From Candidatus Glassbacteria bacterium RIFCSPLOWO2_12_FULL_58_11 (GTDB taxonomy: Bacteria > Gemmatimonadota > Glassbacteria > GWA2-58-10): a stretch of 19,276 bases of DNA. Within the stretch, counting starts at the first letter, position 1. Each line of letters begins with the position of its first letter. Below the pieces are notes generated by a model that was given only the letters and a program-made list of their open reading frames with translations, had not been told where the DNA came from and ran no database searches. The stretch spans positions 311 through 19,586 of the forward strand of contig MFIX01000263.1 of assembly GCA_001780825.1 (NCBI GenBank), in the 5' to 3' direction. Shown here in pieces: positions 6,779 to 15,493 of the stretch. A program made the position numbers and the translations under genes.

Positions 6779-8464
6779 ATGTTCAGTGGAGATGAAAAAA
6801 TCAAGAAGCACTATCTTGTAATTTTCTTGGCGCTGATTCTATTAACCGCATTTTTTCTAAGATCCTTAAAGCTCAACGATTCATTTTTTGATGAGAATGA
6901 AGCTTATAATCTAAGCGATATTTACGGTTACGTGAAAGCTTTGAAAGCATTGCCATTAATTTCTGATGGCAAAAAGAAGGAGTATTTTGAATTTATTAGC
7001 GCGATCAACGAGAAGTCCGAAATAGGATTACCGCTGCTTCACCCTGCTTTCACTTCTCTTCCGACCAGGCCGGGTTACCCAGCCATAGTTGCCGTCACAA
7101 GTTGCCTTACCGGATTCAACGACACAATCGGCAAACATGTAAATTCAATACTGGGAGTGGTAAGTATCCTGATTGTATTTCTATTCGGGACAAAATTATA
7201 CTCGGTTAGAGCTGGACTTATCGGAGCCTTATTATTGACATTTTCTTTATATCATATTGCGTTTTCGAGATCGGGACTCGATCACATATTGACAAGCTTA
7301 TGTGTTACTGCTTCCTTTTATTTCCACTATTTATCCGTAAAATCAAATAAACTGCATTCGATTTTCCTTTCCGGAATTTTTTTCGGCTATGCAATTTGTT
7401 CGCATATCGTATCGATATCTTTTTTACCGATTTTACTTTTTCTGGAATTTCTATTGATATTGAGCAATAAGAAATTCGCTGACTCCCTGTTTCGGCTTAC
7501 TGTGCTATTCGTGGGCCTGGCTTTACCGCTATTCGCATTTCAGTCGCTCTCCTTATTGATCGAAACGCATCAGAAAACCGGCTATACTTTTTTGACAGGT
7601 TTGTGGGCCTATTTAACATACAACGTTGGCAGTCCTGAAAAATACTATTCTTACACACAGCCCTTAAATTTCCTTATTTTTTATATAGATTCTGAAAGTG
7701 CCATCTCCTTCGCCCTCATAGCGGCCTGGATCCTGACTTTCCTGCGTAAGAATTCATTTTCCTCCTTAATTTCTAAATTAAGGAAATTTGATATCAACAT
7801 TACCGAATATTATCTCGAGATCATATTAGTGCTTTATGCCATTATTTGGCTGCACGGCAGTATTACCAATGCGAACCATTACCCTCCCCGCGCTTTCATG
7901 TATTGCATCACTTTTTTTTGCCTTTGGCTTGGCGGAATCTATAATTCACTGCTGGAAAGGCATAAAAAAGAGTTTATTGCTTTTTTGCTTGTGATTTTTG
8001 TAATGACTCAAGCCGCCAGATGCTGGAAAATTATTGTCTTTCAATCAGGCTACCGTGAAGCAGCGGACTATGTATTGAATAATTCCGAAAAACCCGGTAT
8101 TTGCACGATAAGCGACCGGTCCATTTATAAATATTACATTAAGGATGTGATCATTAGAAGGCCGAAACGAGCCGCGGATTTATTAAAGTTCAATCAAAAT
8201 GATGGAGTTAAATATTTTATAGCGGAATGGAATGCCCAATGGTTTTCTAACACCAAAAACGATTTCTATGAATTTGAAAAAGAGCATACACCTGAAAAGA
8301 TCGTGGAAAATCCGTACTATGGGTATCTTCCGTACATGGCGCAGGCCTACTGTTATCCATTGGATTATTTATCAATGCTGAAAAAGCCCGGTAAGATTCA
8401 AACGCTTAGGATTTACAATCTGGACAGAATATTTGCCGCAGAGAAGGACCGGATTCCCGAGTGA
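6779..8464 (+). CDS. GT39/ArnT-like membrane glycosyltransferase, A+T-rich
   Basis: The product has 561 residues. A basic N-terminus is followed by a first hydrophobic helix (12-29) and the acidic pair of the first outer loop, SFFDENEAY (Asp38, Glu39), the signature of polyprenyl-phosphate-sugar-dependent GT-C enzymes (PMT, ArnT). About nine further hydrophobic segments reach residue 410 or so, among them ILGVVSILIVFLFG and AGLIGALLLTFSLY. After that comes a soluble, probably periplasmic, C-terminal domain. The enzyme would transfer a lipid-linked sugar to an envelope acceptor. GGGAG lies 8 bases before the ATG. Hand counts give 19/60, 33/60 and 21/60 G+C in three blocks, against 39/60 in the UxaC-like gene, so base use differs sharply from its neighbours. 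The gene converges with the next glycosyltransferase gene; the donor and acceptor are unknown. Confidence 0.82.
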   Translation: MFSGDEKIKKHYLVIFLALILLTAFFLRSLKLNDSFFDENEAYNLSDIYGYVKALKALPLISDGKKKEYFEFISAINEKSEIGLPLLHPAFTSLPTRPGYPAIVAVTSCLTGFNDTIGKHVNSILGVVSILIVFLFGTKLYSVRAGLIGALLLTFSLYHIAFSRSGLDHILTSLCVTASFYFHYLSVKSNKLHSIFLSGIFFGYAICSHIVSISFLPILLFLEFLLILSNKKFADSLFRLTVLFVGLALPLFAFQSLSLLIETHQKTGYTFLTGLWAYLTYNVGSPEKYYSYTQPLNFLIFYIDSESAISFALIAAWILTFLRKNSFSSLISKLRKFDINITEYYLEIILVLYAIIWLHGSITNANHYPPRAFMYCITFFCLWLGGIYNSLLERHKKEFIAFLLVIFVMTQAARCWKIIVFQSGYREAADYVLNNSEKPGICTISDRSIYKYYIKDVIIRRPKRAADLLKFNQNDGVKYFIAEWNAQWFSNTKNDFYEFEKEHTPEKIVENPYYGYLPYMAQAYCYPLDYLSMLKKPGKIQTLRIYNLDRIFAAEKDRIPE

Positions 8465-8547
8465 ACAAAAAGGTTATAAATATAAATCCCTCTTTAATCT
8501 ATACTCTTACGGTCGACCCAAGCAGTAAAAAGCAGGCCTGCATTTCC

Positions 8548-10308
8548 TTATTTTAGCTCGGCAGCAAGCCCATCGGAAGCAAATATATAATATATCTCCT
8601 CTGAGCCGCTCGCTTTCGCCGTTCCAACCAGATTCAAGCCGGGAAATGTTTGCTGGCCTTGGATGAGCGGTAGAAAATCCCGCAGGAAGAAAGAGCTTCC
8701 CAATTCGTTCCTTTCCCCCATGTCATCCAGGCCTTCATCGCCATAAAACTGTAAGTTTAAATTGGCAGACTGCTTGAGATAATCATTCCGGTCCTTAGCG
8801 CTACCTTGATAGGACAGTTCGCTGCGGGATACAACCACCAGGGCATTTTGCCTCTGATCAAGCAGGCCAACAACATCATCCAGTTTAACCGGAACCGGCT
8901 GCCATTTCCCAATTACACGGTCGACATTGATCGGAAATTGGATAAAGTCAGTGTTGAGAGCAAAAGCAAGGTCACCCCAGCACATGATCGCAACTTTTTT
9001 GTCTTTCAGGTTCATTCCCAGCCACTTTCTTACCGGCTCGTAATCCGGTTTCGTTGCCTGGCCGGAGGCTGTCAGGCCAATGGCTACCAACGGCAGGTTC
9101 AAAAAAACCAGGTAAATTATTGTCAGGGAAGACAGCAGGCGGCGACTGCTAAATATCCCCCCGGCCGTTCCTCTTGCGGTATCTATCAGGCTCTCGGCCG
9201 AACTGATCCCTCTGGCGATAAAGAAAACTCCCACCGGCACTATCAGGTAAGCGAACCTCGAAGTGGAAAACCAGAATAAAGGGTAGACGAGAATGGAGGC
9301 TAGGCTGGCTGTCATAAATATTACCGTCGACTTCGCTTCTCTGCTAGTTTCTTTCCACCCGCTGAATGCCAGTCCCAAGAACGGCAGGAATAGGGGTGGA
9401 ATCAACCTGGATGGTAAAATAAAAATAGTTTTAAGTAAATCGTAAAGTATTGCGGTTAGCGCCAGCGCGACCAGACGCGGGTTTTCGAGCATATAAATCA
9501 ATTTACTCCCTTGCATGAATCCACCTGGAGTTCTGACTGCGAAAAGCGAATCGATTTTCAGTGTCAGGTAGCCCAGGGATTTTCTTATTAAAAGGCTGTA
9601 ACCAGATCCCCGGGCAGTCCCGAAAATCAGCAGCGAAATTCCATGGTAAATCATCCAGAGCGCTGCAACTACTCCGCAGACCAGAGCCGCATCCAGGCAG
9701 ATTTTCCGCGGCAATGCCCCATCGCTGCGGTCCTTGAAAACCAATACAGTGATGAAAATCAGAAAAACGATCAGGCCCTCTATTCTGATTTTGGACAAAG
9801 AAAAGAGGACTCCGGTTGCGGCGATTAAATAATTACGGCTGCCGGTTTGCAGATAATTTAGATAAAGTAAACAGCCTAGAACAAAGAAATAAGCGTAAAA
9901 TGTATGGGGAACGGAATAAGCGGAATAATATACTGTCGAGGGTAAGCCTGCCCAAACCAGTCCGGCCCAGAAGGCGGGGCCGCCTCCAGCTAGTTTTTCG
10001 GTCAATCTGAATATCAGGGGAATAAACAAGATGCCGGCGATAAACGGAAAAAGCGATACCGCTAAAGCCGGACTGCCGCCCATAAAATGTATGAGTACGC
10101 TGAACGGCGCGGTTACAATTATAAAAAAAACTTTGTCGAAATCGACCAGCTGAAGGTAATCCTGATGCCGCTCTATGTTGAAAAGAGCCAAGCTTTCGGC
10201 ATAATACCTAACTTCATCGGCCGCCGGGGCGCCGCGGAGTAAAAGATACGGCAGCCGGAAAGCCGCAGCCAATAGCATCAGGGTCCAAATCCCTCTGTTC
10301 CTTGACAT
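8548..10308 (-). CDS. GT39/ArnT-like membrane glycosyltransferase
   Basis: The product has 586 residues. Helix 1 (about 8-24) is followed by APAADEVRYYAESL with the catalytic-loop acidic pair Asp31-Glu32. There are about ten more hydrophobic segments (for example FPFIAGILFIPLIF, FWAGLVWAGL, YAYFFVLGCLLYL) up to about residue 415, and then a soluble C-terminal domain of roughly 170 residues. This is GT-C architecture: a polyprenyl-linked sugar donor is used on the periplasmic face. It is not a duplicate of the 6779 gene, as the sequences share only the family pattern. Only a weak AGG precedes the ATG. The gene is last of four on the - strand, 115 bases after the MttB-family gene. G+C is intermediate, below the metabolic genes but above the 6779 gene. 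The acceptor is unknown. Confidence 0.82.
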   Translation of the reverse strand: MSRNRGIWTLMLLAAAFRLPYLLLRGAPAADEVRYYAESLALFNIERHQDYLQLVDFDKVFFIIVTAPFSVLIHFMGGSPALAVSLFPFIAGILFIPLIFRLTEKLAGGGPAFWAGLVWAGLPSTVYYSAYSVPHTFYAYFFVLGCLLYLNYLQTGSRNYLIAATGVLFSLSKIRIEGLIVFLIFITVLVFKDRSDGALPRKICLDAALVCGVVAALWMIYHGISLLIFGTARGSGYSLLIRKSLGYLTLKIDSLFAVRTPGGFMQGSKLIYMLENPRLVALALTAILYDLLKTIFILPSRLIPPLFLPFLGLAFSGWKETSREAKSTVIFMTASLASILVYPLFWFSTSRFAYLIVPVGVFFIARGISSAESLIDTARGTAGGIFSSRRLLSSLTIIYLVFLNLPLVAIGLTASGQATKPDYEPVRKWLGMNLKDKKVAIMCWGDLAFALNTDFIQFPINVDRVIGKWQPVPVKLDDVVGLLDQRQNALVVVSRSELSYQGSAKDRNDYLKQSANLNLQFYGDEGLDDMGERNELGSSFFLRDFLPLIQGQQTFPGLNLVGTAKASGSEEIYYIFASDGLAAELK

Positions 10309-10335
10309 CGATTTCTGCCTGTTACGGTTCGGTTG

Positions 10336-10353
10336 ACAGGAAATGTATCCTGT
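10336..10353. repeat. Inverted repeat upstream of the 8548-10308 glycosyltransferase gene
   Basis: ACAGGA, a 6-base spacer and TCCTGT form a perfect dyad 27 bases upstream of the start codon, in the 115-base gap after the MttB-family gene. It could be an operator or a 5'-leader hairpin. Six-base arms can arise by chance. Confidence 0.35.
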
Positions 10354-10423
10354 TATTTCAAACTAGTGCAGCTTATCCGTTGAACCACCAGTCGATTTTA
10401 TCCGGTCCGGACAGGTAAAATCT

Positions 10424-11836
10424 CTAATAACCGGATCTTATATATTGATCTTCTATCTTTGCCAGCTCACGCTCTTGTTCCGGGCTCAAATCAGGCGGAC
10501 TGGCGGCGGCGATAATTTCCCAGGCCCGCTGTTCGGCCAGCTCCTGGAGCGCCTTTCCGCCCTGCTCCTGCCATTTTTCCAGCGGCACCCGGCAGAAAAG
10601 ACCGGTCTCGGAGATTTCCTCCCGGAAATGCCGCATCGTATGCTCCGTAGCGAGATAATTGCCGCAGGGCCCAATTTCCTCGATCAGCTTCTCGGCCACA
10701 GTTTCCTCATCGACCCGGATACCGGCCAGCAGGCGCTTGACCTGGCCGATTATCTCATTGTCGATCACGGTCTGGGCGAAACTAAGGCAAAGCTCGCTTT
10801 CCAGAGTGCCGGCCCCCCAGATCAGCCCCACGCCCGCGGCGGCATGGCTGAGCGCCGCCAGAGTTTTTTCGGCAGCCCCTTGGGAATCGGCGAGCATGGC
10901 ATCGGAGCTCATCCAGGAGGCGGAGGGCAGGTTGTAATAGTTCGCCAGAGCCGCCCCGGCCCCGGCCAGCAGGCAGTTCTCTGCGGCGCCGGTTACCGCC
11001 ACTCCGGTGCGCATATCCATCACATGCGCGAACCCGAGGTTATGGACACAGGGTCTTCCTGGCTCCAGCACCTGGTTCAGCACTATCCCGCCAAGGATTT
11101 CCGCATTGCCCACTGTAATAGCCCCGGCCAGGGTCACCGGTGCGCTCGCGCCGGCCATCGGCTCCCCGTTCACCATCACCGGAATCCCCTTCCCGGCGCT
11201 GCGGTAAAATACATCCAGGGCCAGGCCGGTCCAGCGCAAGGGGCCGTGCGCTGTAAATCCTACGCTGAAAATCGGCCTTTCGGCAATTGTCCGGCTGTCA
11301 TTCAACACCCCGGCCATTTCGGCGATCGCCTCGACACCCTCAGGGCTGAAAGATAAAACGCGCACGTGTTTGCCGGTATTGGCGGCCATTACCCGGTAAC
11401 CGGCCACATCCCTGAATCGTGGAGCGATATCGCTGACACTTACCCCCACTACACCGTCAATATGCGGCAAACCATCGACCAGCCTGGAGAGCCGGGCCAG
11501 AGCATTCCGGTCGAATTCGCGGCGGCCCTCCGGCCCCCTCAAATTCAAGGCCGCGGCGGTCCAGAATACCGGATCGCCTCCCGGAGCGACCCGCCACCGC
11601 CGCTCGTTCCGGCCGCAAAAAAGCGCCTCTCGCGGCGCCAGGGCCAGGTATTCAGCAACCATTTTCCGCGGGAAACAGACAGTCTCGTTGTCCCGGCCGG
11701 CAAGAGCGCCGGCGGCCAGCAACCGCTCGCGGATCTTTTCGTGCTCCAGTTTCAAACCCACCCGTTCCAGGATATTCAGAGTGGCCTGATTGATTTTTTC
11801 AACGTCAGTTTGATTGATGAACTTTTTCCAGGCCAA
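10424..11836 (-). CDS. MttB-family (trimethylamine methyltransferase-like) protein, no in-frame amber codon
   Basis: The product has 470 residues, the normal length for the family. The start is TTG at 11836-11834: AGGAG lies 6 bases upstream and no ATG or GTG gives the conserved N-terminus (AWKKFINQTDVEKINQATL). Family blocks are clear: FPRKMVAEYLALAP (56-69), NGEPMAGASAPVTLAGAI (223-240), GNAEILGGIVLNQVLEPGRP (243-262), VIDNEIIGQVKRLLAGI (357-373) and LATEHTMRHFREEI (395-408). Archaeal MttB carries pyrrolysine; here the frame is read straight through with sense codons and the only TAG (10424-10426) is the natural end. This makes it an MtgB-like, non-Pyl homologue, known in some bacteria to demethylate quaternary amines such as glycine betaine with a corrinoid protein. 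No corrinoid protein is in the window. It sits on one strand between two glycosyltransferase genes. Confidence 0.88.
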   Translation of the reverse strand: MAWKKFINQTDVEKINQATLNILERVGLKLEHEKIRERLLAAGALAGRDNETVCFPRKMVAEYLALAPREALFCGRNERRWRVAPGGDPVFWTAAALNLRGPEGRREFDRNALARLSRLVDGLPHIDGVVGVSVSDIAPRFRDVAGYRVMAANTGKHVRVLSFSPEGVEAIAEMAGVLNDSRTIAERPIFSVGFTAHGPLRWTGLALDVFYRSAGKGIPVMVNGEPMAGASAPVTLAGAITVGNAEILGGIVLNQVLEPGRPCVHNLGFAHVMDMRTGVAVTGAAENCLLAGAGAALANYYNLPSASWMSSDAMLADSQGAAEKTLAALSHAAAGVGLIWGAGTLESELCLSFAQTVIDNEIIGQVKRLLAGIRVDEETVAEKLIEEIGPCGNYLATEHTMRHFREEISETGLFCRVPLEKWQEQGGKALQELAEQRAWEIIAAASPPDLSPEQERELAKIEDQYIRSGY

Positions 11837-11896
11837 GGCTGACTCCTCACCCCGGAAACCCCGGAGGCGATTACAATTATGATAAATGTTTTTGTA

Positions 11897-13222
11897 TTAC
11901 CAGAGATTAAACCGGCTTAGTAGGGCAGCGGATAATTCCTTGAGTTCGTAGCCAAAGATACTACAGGCAATGATGGTAAAAACAATAAAAAAAGCCAGGA
12001 TGAATTTCAGTTTCCGGTCCAACTTGGTCTCGATCCCGACCCAGCCCTCAGCCGCCAGCAAGATAAGCAGAGGCTCGATGGGAAGGCGCATACGCGGAGA
12101 GCCATAGGCTGCCAGGCTGAGAAGATAAAAATATGCGATCAGGCTGAACGGAATAATTTGAGAGCTATGCCACTTTTTTCTCCTGAATAACCAAACTGCA
12201 GAGAAAAGCAAGATCCAAATAAACCAGAAATTGATTGTGCCCCGTGGTTGACCTAGTACCTCCCAGTCAAAAGGAGACCAGAAATAAGCCGTTTTCAAAG
12301 GTATCAGCCTGACCGGCCTAAGGGGCTCATTTCTCATCTCTTTCCAGGCCAATGCCTGAAGGGCACGATTCATTTCAATCTCATTTAGATGGACAATGTA
12401 CCGGTCCTGATCCTTAAGTTCGGATTCTTCTAAATTGTTGCCGAATATTTTCCCTTGATAAGGAAATAGACTCGTGTAAGCCACCATACCGGTATTGGTG
12501 CTGGTAAATACAGGCGCGTGGAATTCCAGGTAATTACGTACAACCCATGGAGAATAAACCGCCCCGAAGGCGACCAGGATAACAAAACCGCATTTGATCG
12601 GGCGAATATCCCGGCGCTTCAAATAATCCCAGGCTAACAGACCCAAAATAACAGGAGGAAAATAGAATATCATCGATCTGGTCAACGCGGCCAGGGCCAA
12701 AAGCCCTCCGGTCAACAGGGAGATGCCGGTTTTCTTTTCCCGAACGGCTAAAATGCTGCAATATGTCGCGGCCAGGAACAGCGGAGTAAATAGTGTCTCG
12801 CTGAGATACTGTATCCCGGTCGTGATAAACGGCAGGTAAACAGCGGCTACGACAGCTGAAATCCAGCCGACGCCGGAAGTGAAGGTTAGCCGCCCGAGGA
12901 GAAAAATCAAAACGACCGTCAGGGCGCCTAACGCGGCCTGGCAGAAATATACCGCAATTCTGGAATTACCCGAGAACTTGTAAATTCCCGCTAAAAAGAT
13001 CGGGTATACGGGCGGCACCATAGCGGTGATGACTCCATTCGACCGGAGACCTTTTCCGGCGGCCAGCGAACTGGCAAGGCTATGATAAAGAAGCTGGTCT
13101 TTTCTCAGCGGCTTGTCACGTAGGGTACTGAAGGCGGCAATTGCCCCCAGGCGCACCAGCAGGGCCAGCAGGAATATCGAAAGGAGCGGTCTGGACTGAA
13201 TCAGAGAGCGCAGCATTGGCAT
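11897..13222 (-). CDS. GT39-like membrane glycosyltransferase
   Basis: The product has 441 residues. After helix 1 (12-31) the first loop has LRKDQLLYHSLASSLAAGKG, the 'D..lY..lA..l..G.G' pattern of bacterial GT39/PMT_2 proteins, with Asp42 but Gln in place of the second acidic residue. Multiple hydrophobic helices follow, SPWVVRNYLEFHAP is the common 'PW..RN...fg.pv' motif, and SPRMRLPIEPLLILLAAEGW is the usual C-terminal 'R.RlP.eP.l...aa' helix. Unlike the other two glycosyltransferases here it lacks a large soluble C-terminal domain. Two ATG codons (residues 1 and 3) are possible and neither has a convincing ribosome-binding site. The gene lies downstream of the transglutaminase-like gene (171-base gap) and 60 bases before the MttB-family gene, all on one strand. 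Confidence 0.82.
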   Translation of the reverse strand: MPMLRSLIQSRPLLSIFLLALLVRLGAIAAFSTLRDKPLRKDQLLYHSLASSLAAGKGLRSNGVITAMVPPVYPIFLAGIYKFSGNSRIAVYFCQAALGALTVVLIFLLGRLTFTSGVGWISAVVAAVYLPFITTGIQYLSETLFTPLFLAATYCSILAVREKKTGISLLTGGLLALAALTRSMIFYFPPVILGLLAWDYLKRRDIRPIKCGFVILVAFGAVYSPWVVRNYLEFHAPVFTSTNTGMVAYTSLFPYQGKIFGNNLEESELKDQDRYIVHLNEIEMNRALQALAWKEMRNEPLRPVRLIPLKTAYFWSPFDWEVLGQPRGTINFWFIWILLFSAVWLFRRKKWHSSQIIPFSLIAYFYLLSLAAYGSPRMRLPIEPLLILLAAEGWVGIETKLDRKLKFILAFFIVFTIIACSIFGYELKELSAALLSRFNLW

Positions 13223-13323
13223 CGAAGGCTTTCAGACAATGTAGGCCGGGTTATACAACGACCGGAGGGTAAGCATATCCCTCCAGCGCCTTAGCGGCCC
13301 GGCATGCCGCCGGGAACGCGGCA

Positions 13324-13353
13324 AAATTAATAAAAATTGCTCCGCGAGGCAAT
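13324..13353 (-). terminator. Candidate intrinsic terminator after the transglutaminase-like gene
   Basis: Read on the - strand, ATTGC and GCAAT form a 5-bp stem around an 8-base G+C-rich loop and run straight into TTTTTATTAATTTT. The site begins about 40 bases after the stop codon at 13394. The U-tract is good but the stem is short, so it is a moderate candidate. Confidence 0.4.
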
Positions 13354-13393
13354 CACCAGGCAAAATTCCGGCTCGGTTTAGAGCGAGATTCAT

Positions 13394-14746
13394 TTAGCCG
13401 GCGCGGCGGATTTCTTCTTCTGTATTCCAGCGGATTTCCAGCCTTACCGGGCGTCCGCGGATTCCCATCTGGTTTACTGATCGGACATGCAGCCGGTTGA
13501 CTCCCGGTTCGAGGCTCCAGAATAAAGCGGCCTTCTGCGTTGTCACCAGACTGTCCGCGCCGAACTGAATCTCGAACTCGGAAAAATTCGGAGTAAAAGT
13601 GTCCAGGAAAATCCGCAGGATTCCCTCGTGAGCCGGGACCACGGAAAGCCTCACCCGATCCAGCGGCCAATAGAGATCCTCCAGGCGGCCGGTTTCATTT
13701 TTATAATAAACATTGTCCGAGGTAAGCTCATCCTGCCATTCCACGGCATTCATCACCGAGTTGGACAGCGGATACCACCGGGGAAAGCGGTTGGTAAACC
13801 AGTCGTTGCGCATCCGGACCGCGAAATTTCTATACAGGCTGAAATAAAACTCATTTTTCAAATCATATTGCGGCCCGGTCTTTCCCTGAATAATGGCCGC
13901 TTGCGCCTCGCGCTCCGGCGATTTGAGGAGGCAGTGCAATTCATAGACACTTTGCGGAATGCCGTCGACAGTCACTATTCGGGCGTAGGTCGGATCGAGC
14001 ATGAGCCATTTTCCAAAAGTCTCGCACCAGGCCTCGCAAACCACATGGCCGCCATTTTCTGAATCCAGCATGACATAGCGCGCGGTGTAACCCAGGGCTG
14101 CCAGGCACTGAACCAGGGTGGTGCTGAGCTCGCTGCACCAGAAGCGCTGCCCCCGGCCTGCCTGGTAAAGAATATCCAGGGCGTTAAAATTAAAATTCAC
14201 ATTTAAATCTGTTTTTGGCAGGCCGGGACGCTCATAAAATTTCAAATGCAGCCAGAAAGTCAGGCGCTTGAAAACCTCGAAGTCATCCTCAACTCCCCGG
14301 ACCTGGTCCTCCAGGTTGTAAAGAGTCCGCAGTGAATCCAGCAGCGGCTCGGCCGCGGTCTGATATAGGAACGGGAACCTGGACCGCGGCAGGGTATCAT
14401 TGGTGAACGTTTCGATCACGATACCGCTCGATGGCTGGTTGTCGTCGAAGTAGCGCTGAAGGTCCCGGGCGGAGGTGAATTTATCGCGTGGATTTTGCGG
14501 AAGCACTGGCTCAGCCGGTCCGGTTTGCGCCAGGATCAGCTTGCTGCGGTAAGGGTCGTAAACCGAGACCAGAGCCCCGGCAGCCTCGGCCACCGCGCGC
14601 TTGGACAACCAGATAACCGAACGCATCCGGCTGGCCGGGTGGAATTGGTCCCCGTGAAGGTAAATCAGCGTAATAGCGGCCGGAATGGAGATAACCAGAA
14701 ATGCGGCGGCCGGCAGGACAAACAGAAATTTTCTGGATTTGCTCAT
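13394..14746 (-). CDS. Membrane-anchored transglutaminase-like protein with C-terminal beta domain
   Basis: I prefer ATG 14746-14744 (450 residues), which puts SKSRKF directly before the hydrophobic anchor (about 9-29); an in-frame TTG 66 bases earlier gives an unconvincing extension. The region about 155-270 is a transglutaminase-like (papain-fold) domain with its triad visible: Cys204 in FWCSEL, His234 in GGHVVCEAW and Asp251 in LMLDPTY. The C-terminal 90 or so residues (RVRLSVVPAHEGILRIFLDT and PGVNRLHVRSVNQMGIRG) look like an Ig/FN3-like beta-sandwich. Bacterial members act as proteases, amidases or crosslinkers on envelope substrates; the anchor places the catalytic domain in the periplasm. 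The gene is first in a same-strand series with two glycosyltransferases and the MttB-family gene. The ribosome-binding site is weak. Fold assignment is good; the substrate is unknown. Confidence 0.8.
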   Translation of the reverse strand: MSKSRKFLFVLPAAAFLVISIPAAITLIYLHGDQFHPASRMRSVIWLSKRAVAEAAGALVSVYDPYRSKLILAQTGPAEPVLPQNPRDKFTSARDLQRYFDDNQPSSGIVIETFTNDTLPRSRFPFLYQTAAEPLLDSLRTLYNLEDQVRGVEDDFEVFKRLTFWLHLKFYERPGLPKTDLNVNFNFNALDILYQAGRGQRFWCSELSTTLVQCLAALGYTARYVMLDSENGGHVVCEAWCETFGKWLMLDPTYARIVTVDGIPQSVYELHCLLKSPEREAQAAIIQGKTGPQYDLKNEFYFSLYRNFAVRMRNDWFTNRFPRWYPLSNSVMNAVEWQDELTSDNVYYKNETGRLEDLYWPLDRVRLSVVPAHEGILRIFLDTFTPNFSEFEIQFGADSLVTTQKAALFWSLEPGVNRLHVRSVNQMGIRGRPVRLEIRWNTEEEIRRAG

Positions 14747-14909
14747 AGGTTCAGGCTGTCGTCCGCTAAGTTTCAAGATTGGCTCAAGCCCAGGCGCTTC
14801 AGCGAATTTCAAGCTGTCATTTCTACGGCAAATTTAGTTCCGGAACCCGCAGGAAGAAAAAGCGCCTCCCTGGTTAATCGCGATGGAAGCTGCCGGAAGG
14901 CCTATCCAT

Positions 14910-14946
14910 AAAAGCAGGCCCGGCGCTCGTAAGAACGCAGCCGGGC
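14910..14946 (-). terminator. Candidate intrinsic terminator after the CBS-domain gene
   Basis: GCCCGGC (14918-14924) pairs perfectly with GCCGGGC (14940-14946), with an inner CGT-AAGA-ACG mini-stem. On the - strand the hairpin is followed, after CTGC, by TTTTAT. It starts 42 bases beyond the stop of the CBS gene. The stem is strong but the U-tract has only four Ts. The rest of the 241-base gap to the transglutaminase-like gene shows nothing I can assign. Confidence 0.5.
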
Positions 14947-14987
14947 TGGCAGTGGAAACTTCTGGTATCGGCGGGAGAGCAAAAGTC

Positions 14988-15437
14988 TCAGGCCGGGTAT
15001 TTATCGCCCAGGTAGTCCCGCAGATAGTGGTTTTCGGTCGTGGCCGCATGAAGCTGCGCCTTTACTACATCGCCGATCGAAAGCAGGCCCAGCAGCCTCT
15101 CGCCCTGGATGATCGGCACATGGCGGATCTTGTTCTGGGTCATTACCTGCATGATATAATCCAGCGTATCCTCGAGTACGCCCACTATCAGGTCGTCTTT
15201 CCGGGTCATTCCATCCTTGACCTTGAGCCCGAGGAAATCGCGGCTATGGCGGTGGGTCAACCGCAAGACATCCCTTTCGGTGATTATCCCGGCAATCTTG
15301 TGCTGGTGGTCCATGACGATCAGCGAACCGATATTGTGCTCGACCAGTACCGCCACGGCATCGGCAATCGTTTTATCCTCATAGATGGTCAAGACCTGAG
15401 AGCCTTTAACCTTCAGCATGTCGCTGACCTTCTCCAT
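14988..15437 (-). CDS. Tandem CBS-domain protein
   Basis: The product has 149 residues and consists of two CBS motifs with no other domain. CBS1 runs from about 13 to 60 and contains DKTIADAVAVLVEHNIGSLIV and GIITERDVLR. CBS2 runs from about 77 to 130 and contains DTLDYIMQVMTQNKIRHVPI and GLLSIGDVVK. Both keep the 'G.(I/L)(T/S)..D' nucleotide-contacting segment. Stand-alone pairs of this size bind adenosine nucleotides (AMP, ATP, SAM or NADH) and often modulate a partner protein, but no partner is adjacent. The start is firm: GGAGGAG lies 7-8 bases before the ATG. The gene has a strong promoter of its own and a likely terminator, so it is monocistronic. It is divergent from the sigma-54 activator gene, with 239 bases between start codons. 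Confidence 0.92.
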   Translation of the reverse strand: MEKVSDMLKVKGSQVLTIYEDKTIADAVAVLVEHNIGSLIVMDHQHKIAGIITERDVLRLTHRHSRDFLGLKVKDGMTRKDDLIVGVLEDTLDYIMQVMTQNKIRHVPIIQGERLLGLLSIGDVVKAQLHAATTENHYLRDYLGDKYPA

Positions 15438-15493
15438 GCGTCTCCTCCGGGTGAGGGTTCTACAGCACGCGGCTGTTCTCCTGGTGATATAGA

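Noticed and set aside
8533..8542. GCAGGCCTGC palindrome between the two convergent glycosyltransferase genes, possible terminator
   Set aside because: It has no loop and only a weak T-run (ATTTCC) follows, so it cannot form a proper intrinsic terminator as it stands.
10401..10411. TCCGGTCCGGA palindrome just after the MttB-family gene
   Set aside because: Five-base arms with a one-base centre cannot form a hairpin loop, there is no T-tract, and such palindromes are common in G+C-rich DNA.
10424..10426. Amber (TAG) codon in an MttB-family gene, possible pyrrolysine site
   Set aside because: It lies after residue 470, at the normal family end, and readthrough would add only about 17 unrelated residues before TAA. 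The pyrrolysine region of MttB is well inside the protein, and that part is covered by sense codons here.
15462..15476. ACAGC/GCTGT hairpin in the leader of the CBS-domain gene
   Set aside because: A 5-bp stem with no accompanying conserved element is too small to call a riboswitch or attenuator.
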